Below, one piece after another: positions 1-6,600 of a stretch of DNA of 12,560 nt (its first letter is position 1; every line of letters begins with the position of its first letter). A model generated the notes under the pieces. The model worked only from the letters and a program-made list of their open reading frames with translations. It was not told the DNA's origin and did not search any database. The position numbers and the translations under genes are program-made. Source of the stretch: an uncultured Nocardiaceae bacterium (GTDB lineage: Bacteria > Actinomycetota > Actinomycetes > Mycobacteriales > Mycobacteriaceae); contig CAKZIX010000044.1 of NCBI GenBank assembly GCA_936936565.1, positions 1-12,560 of the forward strand. The letters run 5' to 3'.

Positions 1-295
1 CCGCACCCGACTTCGCCACCGCCCACACCGCCAGCACCGACTCGATCGAACGCGGAATTCCCACGGCAACAAGATCTTCCGGGCCGACGCCGCGCCCGAT
101 CAGCAGGCGCGCCAGTCGCGAGGACGCGGCATCGAGCTCGGCATAGGTCAGTTGCGTTCCGGCGAAGCGGACGGCGATTCCGTCGGGTGCCGATTCGACG
201 GCGGCGCTGAGCAATTGCGGCAACGTCGGAGGTTGCGCACGGCGGCGGGGCGGCCGTGTTCGGCCCGGTCGAGGTGGCGAATCGTGTCGCGTCAT
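1..295 (-). CDS. Non-ribosomal peptide synthetase, N-terminal adenylation domain (3' end outside window)
   Basis: This is the start of an NRPS gene; only the first 98 codons are in the window. The ATG at 295-293 is chosen because a strong GGGAGGGAG ribosome site lies 10 nt upstream. Residues 1-23 are a basic, Pro/Arg-rich tail. Adenylation-domain sequence begins at about residue 24, with the A1 region LTYAEL (49-54), then RGVGPED (68-74), PRSIESVLAVWAVAKSGA (81-98) and the beginning of the A2 core at the edge. No condensation domain precedes the A domain. By family knowledge that marks a loading (initiation) module that activates the first amino acid as an acyl-AMP and passes it to a carrier protein. 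The specificity residues lie outside the window, so the substrate is unknown. The gene is separated from the upstream esterase gene by a strong terminator, so it probably has its own promoter. NRPS identity is very sure; the initiation role is likely. Confidence 0.93.
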   Translation of the reverse strand, partial: MTRHDSPPRPGRTRPPRRRAQPPTLPQLLSAAVESAPDGIAVRFAGTQLTYAELDAASSRLARLLIGRGVGPEDLVAVGIPRSIESVLAVWAVAKSGA

Positions 296-305
296 CCCCG
301 GTGTG

Positions 306-314
306 CTCCCTCCC
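306..314 (-). promoter_or_regulatory. Ribosome binding site of the left-edge NRPS
   Basis: On the minus strand this reads GGGAGGGAG, a near-ideal match to the 16S anti-Shine-Dalgarno sequence, 10 nt before the ATG at 295. It decides the start of the NRPS. The YbaB-like gene at 3563 has almost the same element (GGGGAGGGAG). Confidence 0.8.
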
Positions 315-323
315 AGGACGAGT

Positions 324-340
324 CCACGGCGCAGCCGTGG
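324..340. promoter_or_regulatory. Short hairpin in the leader of the left-edge NRPS
   Basis: A perfect 7-bp inverted repeat, CCACGGC and GCCGTGG, is separated by 3 nt. It lies 10 bp upstream of the Shine-Dalgarno site. If transcription starts upstream it would form a stable stem in the mRNA leader; it could equally be a protein-binding dyad or chance in GC-rich DNA. Confidence 0.35.
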
Positions 341-363
341 CCGGGTCTCGTCCGCCGTACCAC

Positions 364-384
364 TGTGGACACACGTTGCCCACA
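364..384. promoter_or_regulatory. Imperfect dyad, candidate operator upstream of the left-edge NRPS
   Basis: The half-sites TGTGGACA (364-371) and TGCCCACA (377-384) are reverse complements at 7 of 8 positions with a 5-nt spacer, giving the form TGTGG-R-CA. The size and geometry suit a dimeric helix-turn-helix regulator. It sits in the only intergenic gap before the NRPS, 69 bp from the start codon. I could not place a convincing -35/-10 pair around it, and no regulator gene is in the window. Confidence 0.35.
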
Positions 385-470
385 TTCGGTACATCGGAGG
401 TCGTCAGCGCGGAGTTAACAGTCGAGTGAATGACACGGAGCCACCAAATATCGGGTCTGGACAGGCAAAA

Positions 471-508
471 CAACAGCGCCCGAAGGTCTCGACCTTCGGG
501 CGCTGTTG
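471..508 (-). terminator. Intrinsic terminator after the mycolyltransferase-like gene
   Basis: A perfect inverted repeat has 18-base arms (CAACAGCGCCCGAAGGTC at 471-488 and its exact complement at 491-508) separated by 2 bases, so the practical loop is about 6-8 nt. It begins 10 bp after the stop codon of the esterase gene. On the minus strand it is followed by TTTTGCC, so the short T-run directly abuts the stem. It should stop transcription of the esterase unit before the NRPS that starts at 295. The stem could also act in the plus direction, but no plus-strand gene ends here. Confidence 0.9.
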
Positions 509-518
509 ACCTGGAGGG

Positions 519-1577
519 TCAGATGGCGATGTCCAGCGGACCGGCAATCACCGGCCAGGAGTCCTTGAACGCGTCCTGCCAGTAGCCCCACGAGTGGGTG
601 CCCGGGCCGGCGAAGTTGACGTGCGCCGGGATGCCGAGCTGACCGAGCTTGGCCGCAAGGTTGTTCGTGCAGTAGTTGGTCGCGGCCTCGATCACGCCAC
701 CGATGACGACCTGGTTGGCCAGACCGTACGGCGTCTTGTTCAGCAGCTGCGGGCTCTGCAGGTTGTCGTGCCGGCCGGGCAGGCCGTTGCCGGAGGAGAT
801 GTACATCGCGACGCCGCGCAGCTTGTCCGCGTGCAGGTACGGGTCGTTGGCCGCCCACAGCGGGTCGTTCGGCGGGCCCCACATGTTCTCGGTCTTGCCG
901 CCGCCCCAGGTCTCGACGGTGAGCTTGACGAACTGCTGCCCGATCGGGTCCGAGGTCTGCGCGCAGCCGCTGTAGGAGGCCAGGCTCTTGTACAGGCCCG
1001 GCGCCATGACGGCGTTCGCCAGCACCGTGGTGCCCGACGTGGACAGCCCGGCAATGCTGTTGCGGCCGTTGGTCTTCAGTGCGGCGTCGACGATCGGTGG
1101 CAGTTCCTTGGTGAGGAACGTCGTCCACTTGTTGTTGCCGAGCACCGGGTCGGTCTTGATCCAGTCGGTGTAGTACGACCAGGCGCCGCCCAGCGGCGTC
1201 ACCACGTTGATGTCCTTGCCGGCCAGGAACGGCAGCGCATCGGTCTGCTTGGTCCAGGCAGCATTGTCGACACCGCCGCCGGCGCCGTTGAGCAGGTACA
1301 GCACGGGCCGCGGCGCGCTGGTGTCGCGCGGGCGCTGGACCTCGACCGGAATGTCGGCGCCCATCGAACCTGAGTAGACGGTGAGCGTCAGCTTCTGCGG
1401 CCCGTCGATCTTGACGGACTTGATCTTGGAGCCGTTCGCCGAAGTCACCTTCGAGAACACATTGCCCGAGTCGATGATCGGATCTGCGGACGCCGACGTC
1501 GTACCCAACAGCGGAAGCGCGGTCGCCACCAGGGCCACAGCCGCGGCTTTCACGCTCAGGGCTCTACGCAGTCGCAT
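519..1577 (-). CDS. Secreted antigen-85/mycolyltransferase-family esterase
   Basis: The 352-aa protein has a Sec signal peptide: basic start MRLRR, hydrophobic core to about residue 24, and likely cleavage after ASA at 29-31. The rest is an alpha/beta-hydrolase of the antigen 85 type. The oxyanion/LNG region is LYLLNGAGGG (93-102) and the nucleophile elbow is GLSTSGT with Ser181. The probable acid is Glu297 (VIEAATNYC) and the catalytic His is His328 in GTHSWGYW, in the order and spacing of the family. Known members move mycolic acids between trehalose monomycolate and cell-wall arabinogalactan or trehalose outside the cell; this is the expected role here. The elbow has Thr180 where the classical sequence has Met (GLSMSG), so activity on another acyl ester cannot be excluded. 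The start is fixed by the signal peptide and by AAGGTGG 7 nt upstream. The gene has its own candidate promoter and a strong terminator, so it looks monocistronic. Cys205 and Cys303 could form a disulfide. Confidence 0.92.
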   Translation of the reverse strand: MRLRRALSVKAAAVALVATALPLLGTTSASADPIIDSGNVFSKVTSANGSKIKSVKIDGPQKLTLTVYSGSMGADIPVEVQRPRDTSAPRPVLYLLNGAGGGVDNAAWTKQTDALPFLAGKDINVVTPLGGAWSYYTDWIKTDPVLGNNKWTTFLTKELPPIVDAALKTNGRNSIAGLSTSGTTVLANAVMAPGLYKSLASYSGCAQTSDPIGQQFVKLTVETWGGGKTENMWGPPNDPLWAANDPYLHADKLRGVAMYISSGNGLPGRHDNLQSPQLLNKTPYGLANQVVIGGVIEAATNYCTNNLAAKLGQLGIPAHVNFAGPGTHSWGYWQDAFKDSWPVIAGPLDIAI

Positions 1578-1584
1578 CTAGGAA

Positions 1585-1591
1585 CCACCTT
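1585..1591 (-). promoter_or_regulatory. Ribosome binding site of the mycolyltransferase-like gene
   Basis: The minus strand reads AAGGTGG, 7 nt before the ATG at 1577. It supports the start that places the signal peptide at the N terminus. Confidence 0.7.
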
Positions 1592-1607
1592 CGTCGTTTC
1601 GATTCGA

Positions 1608-1621
1608 TGTGCCCGGGCACA
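1608..1621. promoter_or_regulatory. Perfect 14-bp palindrome in the mycolyltransferase leader
   Basis: TGTGCCCGGGCACA is a perfect palindrome located between the candidate -10 box (1638-1643) and the ribosome site (1585-1591), roughly +10 to +23 from the expected transcription start. That is a typical position for a repressor operator. It has no loop, so it is more likely a DNA site than an RNA hairpin. The regulator is unknown. Confidence 0.4.
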
Positions 1622-1637
1622 CAGGTCAGCCTCCGGA

Positions 1638-1666
1638 ATAGTAGCCGTCGGCGGCATCCGAGTCAT
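1638..1666 (-). promoter_or_regulatory. Candidate sigma-A-type promoter of the mycolyltransferase-like gene
   Basis: On the minus strand, ATGACT (1666-1661; 4 of 6 to TTGACA) is followed by exactly 17 bp and then TACTAT (1643-1638; 4 of 6 to TATAAT, with the key TA and final T kept). Transcription would start near 1631, leaving a leader of about 54 nt. The site lies in the 122-bp gap after the effector-like gene. Matches of this quality occur by chance, so this is a prediction. Confidence 0.4.
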
Positions 1667-1699
1667 CGGCTGGGCAGGGCATTTCGTTACCGATTCGTG

Positions 1700-2902
1700 T
1701 CATGTCGAGCCCGCCGGCAACGGCACGCCGGTGTGGCTGGGTGACCCCGTTTCGTGTTCCTTGGCGCGATTGCTCCACTCGAGGTGGGGAGTCACGGGTT
1801 GTCCGTCGACGCCCTTCGCGCGGATGACGACGGCGCGACCCTCCGCAATCTCCTTCTTGACCAGGTCTTCCAGTTCCTTCGGCGACGCGTTCGGATTGGC
1901 GAGGGCAACCTTGCGGCCGAGCTCGTTGTTGTAGAGATCCATCGCCTCGCGGTGCGGATTCGTTCCGCCACCCTTCTCATGGCCGGTCGCGAACTCACGT
2001 GTCCACTGCTCGCCGAACTTCTGGGTCATCAGGGCGTTCCAATATGCGTGCCGGAACGCGTCGCCGTGCCCGTCGTGCGTCGAGCCCGGGAACTGCTGCG
2101 CCGCGGTATTCTTGGCGAGTTCGGTCAGCCGGTAGTGCTCGGCCAAGCCCACCGGCCCGCGGGCCGCAAGCAGGTCCAGCATCTTGGCGTACTCGTCGCC
2201 GGTCAGCAGCGCTTGGTCGACTTGCACGCCGAACGCCGCGAGTTGACGTAGCAAGCCATCGGGAGGCCACAGAATCGCGCCCTTGGACGGACTCACCTGG
2301 TACTGCTTCAGAATCCGGGCGAGATCCGGGTCGGTCGGCAACGCGACCACTCCCCTTTTCGCCGCGTCGGAAAGTTGCTCGAGCAACCGCGCGATCTGCG
2401 CAGCGCCCAACGTGTCCGCGGTCCCGATTCGGTCGAGTGCGGGTCGGATCTGCATGGTCAGCTCGAGCGCTGCGCTGTTCTTCATGGCAACGGCCCACAG
2501 CCCGAACGGAATGTTCTCGGTGAAGATCTGCACATTGCCTTTCAGGGACGCGACCGTTCCGTCTTCGGCAACAAAGAGGTGCCACTTGGATCGTTCGGCC
2601 TCTGCCTTCTTGGCACGAATGATTGCGATATCGCGTGCCATCGATGCGGCGAGGGCGTCGACCTCCTTGGCTACCGCGCGTATCACGTCCACCGTGGCGT
2701 AGGTATCGTTCCGGTCGGCCTTGGCCCGCAAGCGCGCCTGGTCGCCGGAGACTCCGACGAAGAAGTCCACCGATTCTTCGACCTTCAGCGCCGCTGTCGT
2801 CGCCTGGTGGTCGATCGCCCGCGACACCGCGAGACTTGCCTGCGCCGCGTTCGTCAGATGGCTCGGGTCCCAATCCAATACTTGCGAAACGGTGACGCTC
2901 AT
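1700..2902 (-). CDS. ESX-associated effector-like protein with C-terminal RHAxWN / DUF6973-like domain
   Basis: The 400-aa protein has no signal peptide. Residues 1-105 (SVTVSQVLDWDPSHL..., then FFVGVSGDQARLRAKADR at 47-64) are helical and resemble the WXG100/TPR-repeat-region N termini of actinobacterial ESX substrates, with FF in place of the usual W. A YxxxD pattern (Tyr68-Asp72) lies in the second helix. The middle (about 125-270) is a mostly helical linker with no motif I recognise. Residues 279-330 carry a conserved-looking core: DAFRHAYWNALM (281-292), GHE (307-309) and MDLYNNELGR (321-330). From memory this matches the family catalogued as DUF6973, found at the C termini of secreted polymorphic proteins. 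His285, His308, Glu309, Asp322 and Asn325/326 could form a catalytic or metal site, but the reaction is unknown. The start overlaps the stop of the EspC-like gene (ATGA) without a clear ribosome site, so translation is probably coupled. No immunity gene follows. An export role is inferred. Confidence 0.8.
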   Translation of the reverse strand: MSVTVSQVLDWDPSHLTNAAQASLAVSRAIDHQATTAALKVEESVDFFVGVSGDQARLRAKADRNDTYATVDVIRAVAKEVDALAASMARDIAIIRAKKAEAERSKWHLFVAEDGTVASLKGNVQIFTENIPFGLWAVAMKNSAALELTMQIRPALDRIGTADTLGAAQIARLLEQLSDAAKRGVVALPTDPDLARILKQYQVSPSKGAILWPPDGLLRQLAAFGVQVDQALLTGDEYAKMLDLLAARGPVGLAEHYRLTELAKNTAAQQFPGSTHDGHGDAFRHAYWNALMTQKFGEQWTREFATGHEKGGGTNPHREAMDLYNNELGRKVALANPNASPKELEDLVKKEIAEGRAVVIRAKGVDGQPVTPHLEWSNRAKEHETGSPSHTGVPLPAGST

Positions 2903-3210
2903 CGGACCGACTTGGTGATCGAGTCGCCGGAATGCTTCTCCGCAGCCTCGAACGAGCGTGCCACGATGTCGAGGCCGAGGCCGAGCGCAGCCAGTTGCCG
3001 GACGTGGTAGTCCACAACGGTGTCGAGCGCGCGCAGCGTGTCGTTGACCGTACTGGCCAAAGCGGACTTGGCCATCGTCCGCAACGCGGACTCGCGGTCT
3101 TCCTTCGCGATCGGAGCTTCGCGCGCGACCAGATTGCCGTGGCCGACGACCTCGGCTGCCAGCGCGCGCAGCCGCGCCGGATCCACCTCCACGAGCTCGG
3201 CGTCTACCAT
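2899..3210 (-). CDS. EspC-family small type VII secretion-associated protein
   Basis: The 103-aa, almost wholly helical protein has an N terminus VEVDPARLRALAAEV (8-20 region) and a C-terminal half LGLGLDIVARSFEAAEKHSGD (77-96) that follow the pattern of the EspC/DUF2580 family. This family is a WXG100-like group of helical-hairpin proteins linked to ESX secretion. There is no WxG turn. At the usual place for the YxxxD/E export signal, Lys92 stands where Tyr is expected (KHSGD), so the signal is degenerate. The protein may be a partner or chaperone that pairs with the effector-like protein encoded by the next gene. The start overlaps the end of the YbaB-like gene by 7 nt and lacks a good ribosome site. 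The stop TGA overlaps the next ATG. Family assignment is from pattern memory and moderately sure; the gene itself is well supported by the two overlaps. Confidence 0.78.
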   Translation of the reverse strand: MVDAELVEVDPARLRALAAEVVGHGNLVAREAPIAKEDRESALRTMAKSALASTVNDTLRALDTVVDYHVRQLAALGLGLDIVARSFEAAEKHSGDSITKSVR

Positions 3211-3563
3211 GCGCGCTCGCTGAGCAGACTTGCGACTCCAGGACCCGGGACCGCAAGCGTGCTCTCGTGCCGGCTCGGTGTGTCTTGCCGGATCGGCTCC
3301 TTCCGCTCGGCCACGTCATAGAGGGCCGTGGCGGCGGCCATCGCCTGCTCCAGTGCCGACTGGTGCAGCCCGACGATCATCGAAGCCAACTGCTGCGGGC
3401 CGTCCCACAATGCCGATTCGAAGATCGCCAGCTGCGTTATTCGCCCGCCGACATCGGTTTCGACGACGATGTCACCTCTCGGCGCGGCGGCCGTGCCACG
3501 GATCCGCTCGAGGTCTGCGTCCAGCCCGTGAAATTCACTCGCCGAGTCACGTTCGACTCCCAT
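3204..3563 (-). CDS. YbaB/EbfC-like protein of an ESX-type cassette
   Basis: The 119-aa protein begins at the ATG at 3563, set by GGGGAGGGAG 8 nt upstream. The start of the longer open frame (3974) would run through the NRPS thioesterase and is rejected. After a short helix (residues 10-25), the stretch GDIVVETDVGGRITQLAIFESAL (30-52) is the beta-sheet pattern of YbaB/EbfC proteins (VxVxVdxxGrlxxlxi). It is followed by a long helix (56-86). Family members are small dimeric nucleoid-associated or DNA-binding proteins. Diverged copies next to EspC-type genes are frequent in Nocardia and mycobacteria, where their role is not settled. The C-terminal tail (87-119) is polar and probably disordered. 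It is the first gene of a three-gene overlapping unit and lies 127 bp after the NRPS stop, without an obvious terminator between, so read-through from the NRPS is possible. Confidence 0.8.
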   Translation of the reverse strand: MGVERDSASEFHGLDADLERIRGTAAAPRGDIVVETDVGGRITQLAIFESALWDGPQQLASMIVGLHQSALEQAMAAATALYDVAERKEPIRQDTPSRHESTLAVPGPGVASLLSERAW

Positions 3564-3571
3564 GTGCGTCG

Positions 3572-3581
3572 CTCCCTCCCC
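3572..3581 (-). promoter_or_regulatory. Ribosome binding site of the YbaB-like gene
   Basis: GGGGAGGGAG on the minus strand, 8 nt before the ATG at 3563, fixes the start of the cassette. It is the only strong ribosome site of the three genes, consistent with coupled translation of the next two. Confidence 0.75.
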
Positions 3582-3690
3582 AAGAACTTCGCGCCCGGTT
3601 ATCCCGTTGTGCGAAATCGTGCCGAGCGCGGATCGAAGCGTGCAAGCCCCGGGAACTGCTGGCGCCGAGTCCCCTGTGCCTACGCCAGAC

Positions 3691-6600
3691 CTAGCGCAAG
3701 CGTTCCCGCACCACGGGTGCGTAGTAGGCAACGGCCTCAGGCCCGAGCAGCTCGCCGTGGCGCACGGCAACCGGCACGTCGACGATCTCACCGTCGACAT
3801 ACGGCTGCCAGCGCAACGCCGCGTCGGCGGGCGTCGGATGGTCCACCGCTGCGCTGACGAACAGCAGGTCGCCGCGGTAGCGGCCCGGTGCGTAGTCGCG
3901 GCTGGCTGCGGTGGTGGCGACGGCGTTGGCGAACATGCGCCGCACCACGGCGGTCGTGAACGAGGCTTCGGCACCGAACGCCGAACGCAGCAGGTCGGCC
4001 TGCGCGTCGGTGAGCTCGCCGGTGCGGGCCGCGCTCGCGTCGATACCGGCGGCCGCGAGCGCCTCGCCCAGCTCGGAGGCGAACACGTCGGCGTCGATGG
4101 CGGGCACCGAGTCCAGCAGGATCAGCGCCGCATCGCCAAGCTGTACGGCCATCGCATGGGCGATGACCCCGCCGAGCGACCAGCCGACGAGGCGATACGG
4201 GCCCTCCGGCTGTACGGCACGCAATTCCGCAACGTAGCGCGCGGCGATGGCCTCGATCGTCGTCGGGACGTCGTCTTCGAGCAGGCTCGGCGTCTGGATT
4301 CCGTACACCGGTCCATCCACCTGCTGGGCCAGTCCGGAGTAGATCCAGGCCAGGCCGATGAGCGGATGGATGAACCACACCGGGGTGCCGCTGCCGCGCT
4401 TGAGCGGCACCACCACGTCCAGCCCGCTCACGGTGCCGGCCCCCGAAACCCGTTGCGCCAGTTCACTCACCGTGCGGTTGACGAACAGCCACTGCAGTTC
4501 GACGTCTGCGCCGAGCGCGGCCCGCAGCCGGGTGCTCGCCCGGGCGGCGATCAGCGAATTGCCGCCGAGTTCGAAGAAATCGTCGTCGACACCGACCCGC
4601 TCGACACCCAGCAGCTCGGCGAACACGTCCGCGATGGCAGTTTCGGTTTCCGTTGTGGGAGCGCGAAATTCACGACTGCTCGCCGCCTGCGGGGCGGGCA
4701 GCGCGCGCCGGTCCAGCTTGCCGTTCGGGGTGAGCGGGAGCGCGTCGAGCACCACCACCACGTCGGGCACCATGTACCCGGTCAGGAACTCCGCGGCACT
4801 CGTGCGCACGGCTGCGGCATCCAGCCCGTCGCCCACCACATAGCCGATCAGGCGGTCGTCGAGCACGTGCGCAACGGCCTGATGCACGCCCGGGTTTTCC
4901 AGCAGCGCGGTCTCCACCTCGCCCAGCTCGATGCGGAAGCCGCGCAACTGCACCTGCTGGTCGCTGCGCCCGGCGTAGGCGAGCGCACCGCCCGGGGTCC
5001 ACTTCGCGACGTCGCCGGAGCGGTACATCCGGGAACCACTCGGTCCCAACGGGTTTGCCACGAACCGGGCCGCCGTCAGACCGGGGCGGCCGAGATAGCC
5101 GCGGGCCAGTTGCGCGCCGGTCACATAGATTTCGCCCGGCAGGTCCACCGGCACCGGACGCAGGCGCGCATCGAGCACGTAGGCACCGACGCCGGGCAGT
5201 CCACGGCCGATCAGGCTTTCGGTCGCGGCGGCCGCGATGTCGGCGCCCACCTCGAAGTACGACACGTGCACCGTCGTTTCGGTGATGCCGTACATGTTGA
5301 CCAGAGTCGCCTCGTGGGCGCTCAGCCAGGCCCGCAACTGGCGCAGGTCGAGCGCCTCGCCACCGAACACGATGTGCCGCAACGCGAACCGGCGCCCGAG
5401 CGCGACCCGGGCGAGCTGGTAGAACGCCGACGGGGTCTGGTTGAGGAACGTCACCTGCTCGCGCTCGAGCAGATCGGCGAATGCCTCGGGCGAGCGTGAG
5501 GTGTAGTAGTCGACCACGACGAGCTTGCCGCCGAAGGCCAACGGCCCCCACAACTCCCACACCGAGAAGTCGAAAGCGAAGGAGTGGAACAGCGTCCAGA
5601 CGTCGTCGGCACCGAACCCGAATTTGGGTTGTGCGTTGTGCAGCAGCGTCACCACATCGCCGTGGGTGACGGCCACGCCCTTGGGCCGCCCGGTCGAGCC
5701 GGACGTGTAGATCACGTACGCCAGATTCGACGGTCGGATCGAAACTGGTTCCCACGCTTGGGGTTCCGCAGCATCCACACTCGGCACCGCAACGACGGGC
5801 AGGGCCCACTGCGCATCCGGCTCGGCGACCACGCACACCGGGCGGGCATCGCCGACGATGTAATCCAGCCGCTCGCGCGGGTAGTCGGGGTCCAGTGGCA
5901 GGTAGGCCGCACCGGACTCCAGGACCCCCAGCAGCGCGACCACCAGGTCCAGCGACCGGCCCAGCGCCACCCCGACGAGCGCCTCTGGACCGGCACCCGC
6001 GGCAATCAGGCTGCGCGCCAACCGGTGCGCGCGGTCGGCGAGCTGGGCGTAGCTGAGTTCGGCACCGTCGAAGCTGACGGCGACGGCATTCGGGCGCACC
6101 CGCACCTGGTGTTCGAACAGATCGAGCAACGTCTGCGACGTCGCGGCACCGGGCGACTGCCACTCGTCGAGCACGAGCGCCTGTTCGGTGTCGTCGAGCA
6201 GCGCGATGTCGCCGACCGCCGCGGCGGAATCCGCGACGATCGCGTCCACGATGCGCAACAGGCGCGCCGTGACGGTGGCCACACGCGCGTCGTCGAACAG
6301 CTCGCGCAGGTGGGTGATGCGCAGCCGCAGCCGGGAATCCAGTTGCGCCACAACGGTCAACGGATAATGCGTGGCGTCTGCGGTATCCACTCCGGTGATC
6401 GTCATCCCGTCGATGCTCGCGCTCTGCGCCGCGATCCCCTCGGCGTCGATCGGGTACGACTCGAACACCAGCAGCGTGTCGAAGCCGATACCCGTCGCCG
6501 CCTGAATGTCGGCCAACCCCACGTGATGGTGCGGCAACAGGCCCGCCTGCTCGGATTGCACCCGTTGCAGCACAACCGAAATCGGTTCTGCGGCGGCTGC

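Noticed and set aside
152..418. Small plus-strand frames in the left region
   Set aside because: They lie opposite the NRPS start and its leader, lack ribosome sites and show only Arg/Ser-rich sequence.
296..470. Iron-box (IdeR/DmdR-type) operator before the left NRPS, which would suggest a siderophore
   Set aside because: No TTAGGTTAG-type 19-bp dyad is present; the dyad at 364-384 has a different, GC-rich half-site.
415..1128. Second minus-strand frame overlapping the mycolyltransferase-like gene and running through the terminator
   Set aside because: Its sequence is Arg-rich and motif-free, and it would translate across the intrinsic terminator hairpin.
594..1373. Plus-strand open frame opposite the mycolyltransferase-like gene
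   Set aside because: The minus-strand protein has a signal peptide, catalytic triad and family motifs; the plus frame is a composition artefact.
2903..3319. N-terminal extension of the effector-like protein to a start at 3319
   Set aside because: The extension is Arg-rich low-complexity sequence covering the EspC-like gene in another frame. The ATG at 2902, in an ATGA overlap, gives a clean ESX-type N terminus.
3564..3974. N-terminal extension of the YbaB-like protein to a start at 3974
   Set aside because: It would overlap the last 284 bases of the NRPS thioesterase. The ATG at 3563 has a near-perfect ribosome site.
3562..5499. Plus-strand open frame opposite the NRPS thioesterase/A region
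   Set aside because: Same antisense shadow effect: no domain and no ribosome site. It also crosses the 127-bp gap between two well-supported minus-strand genes.
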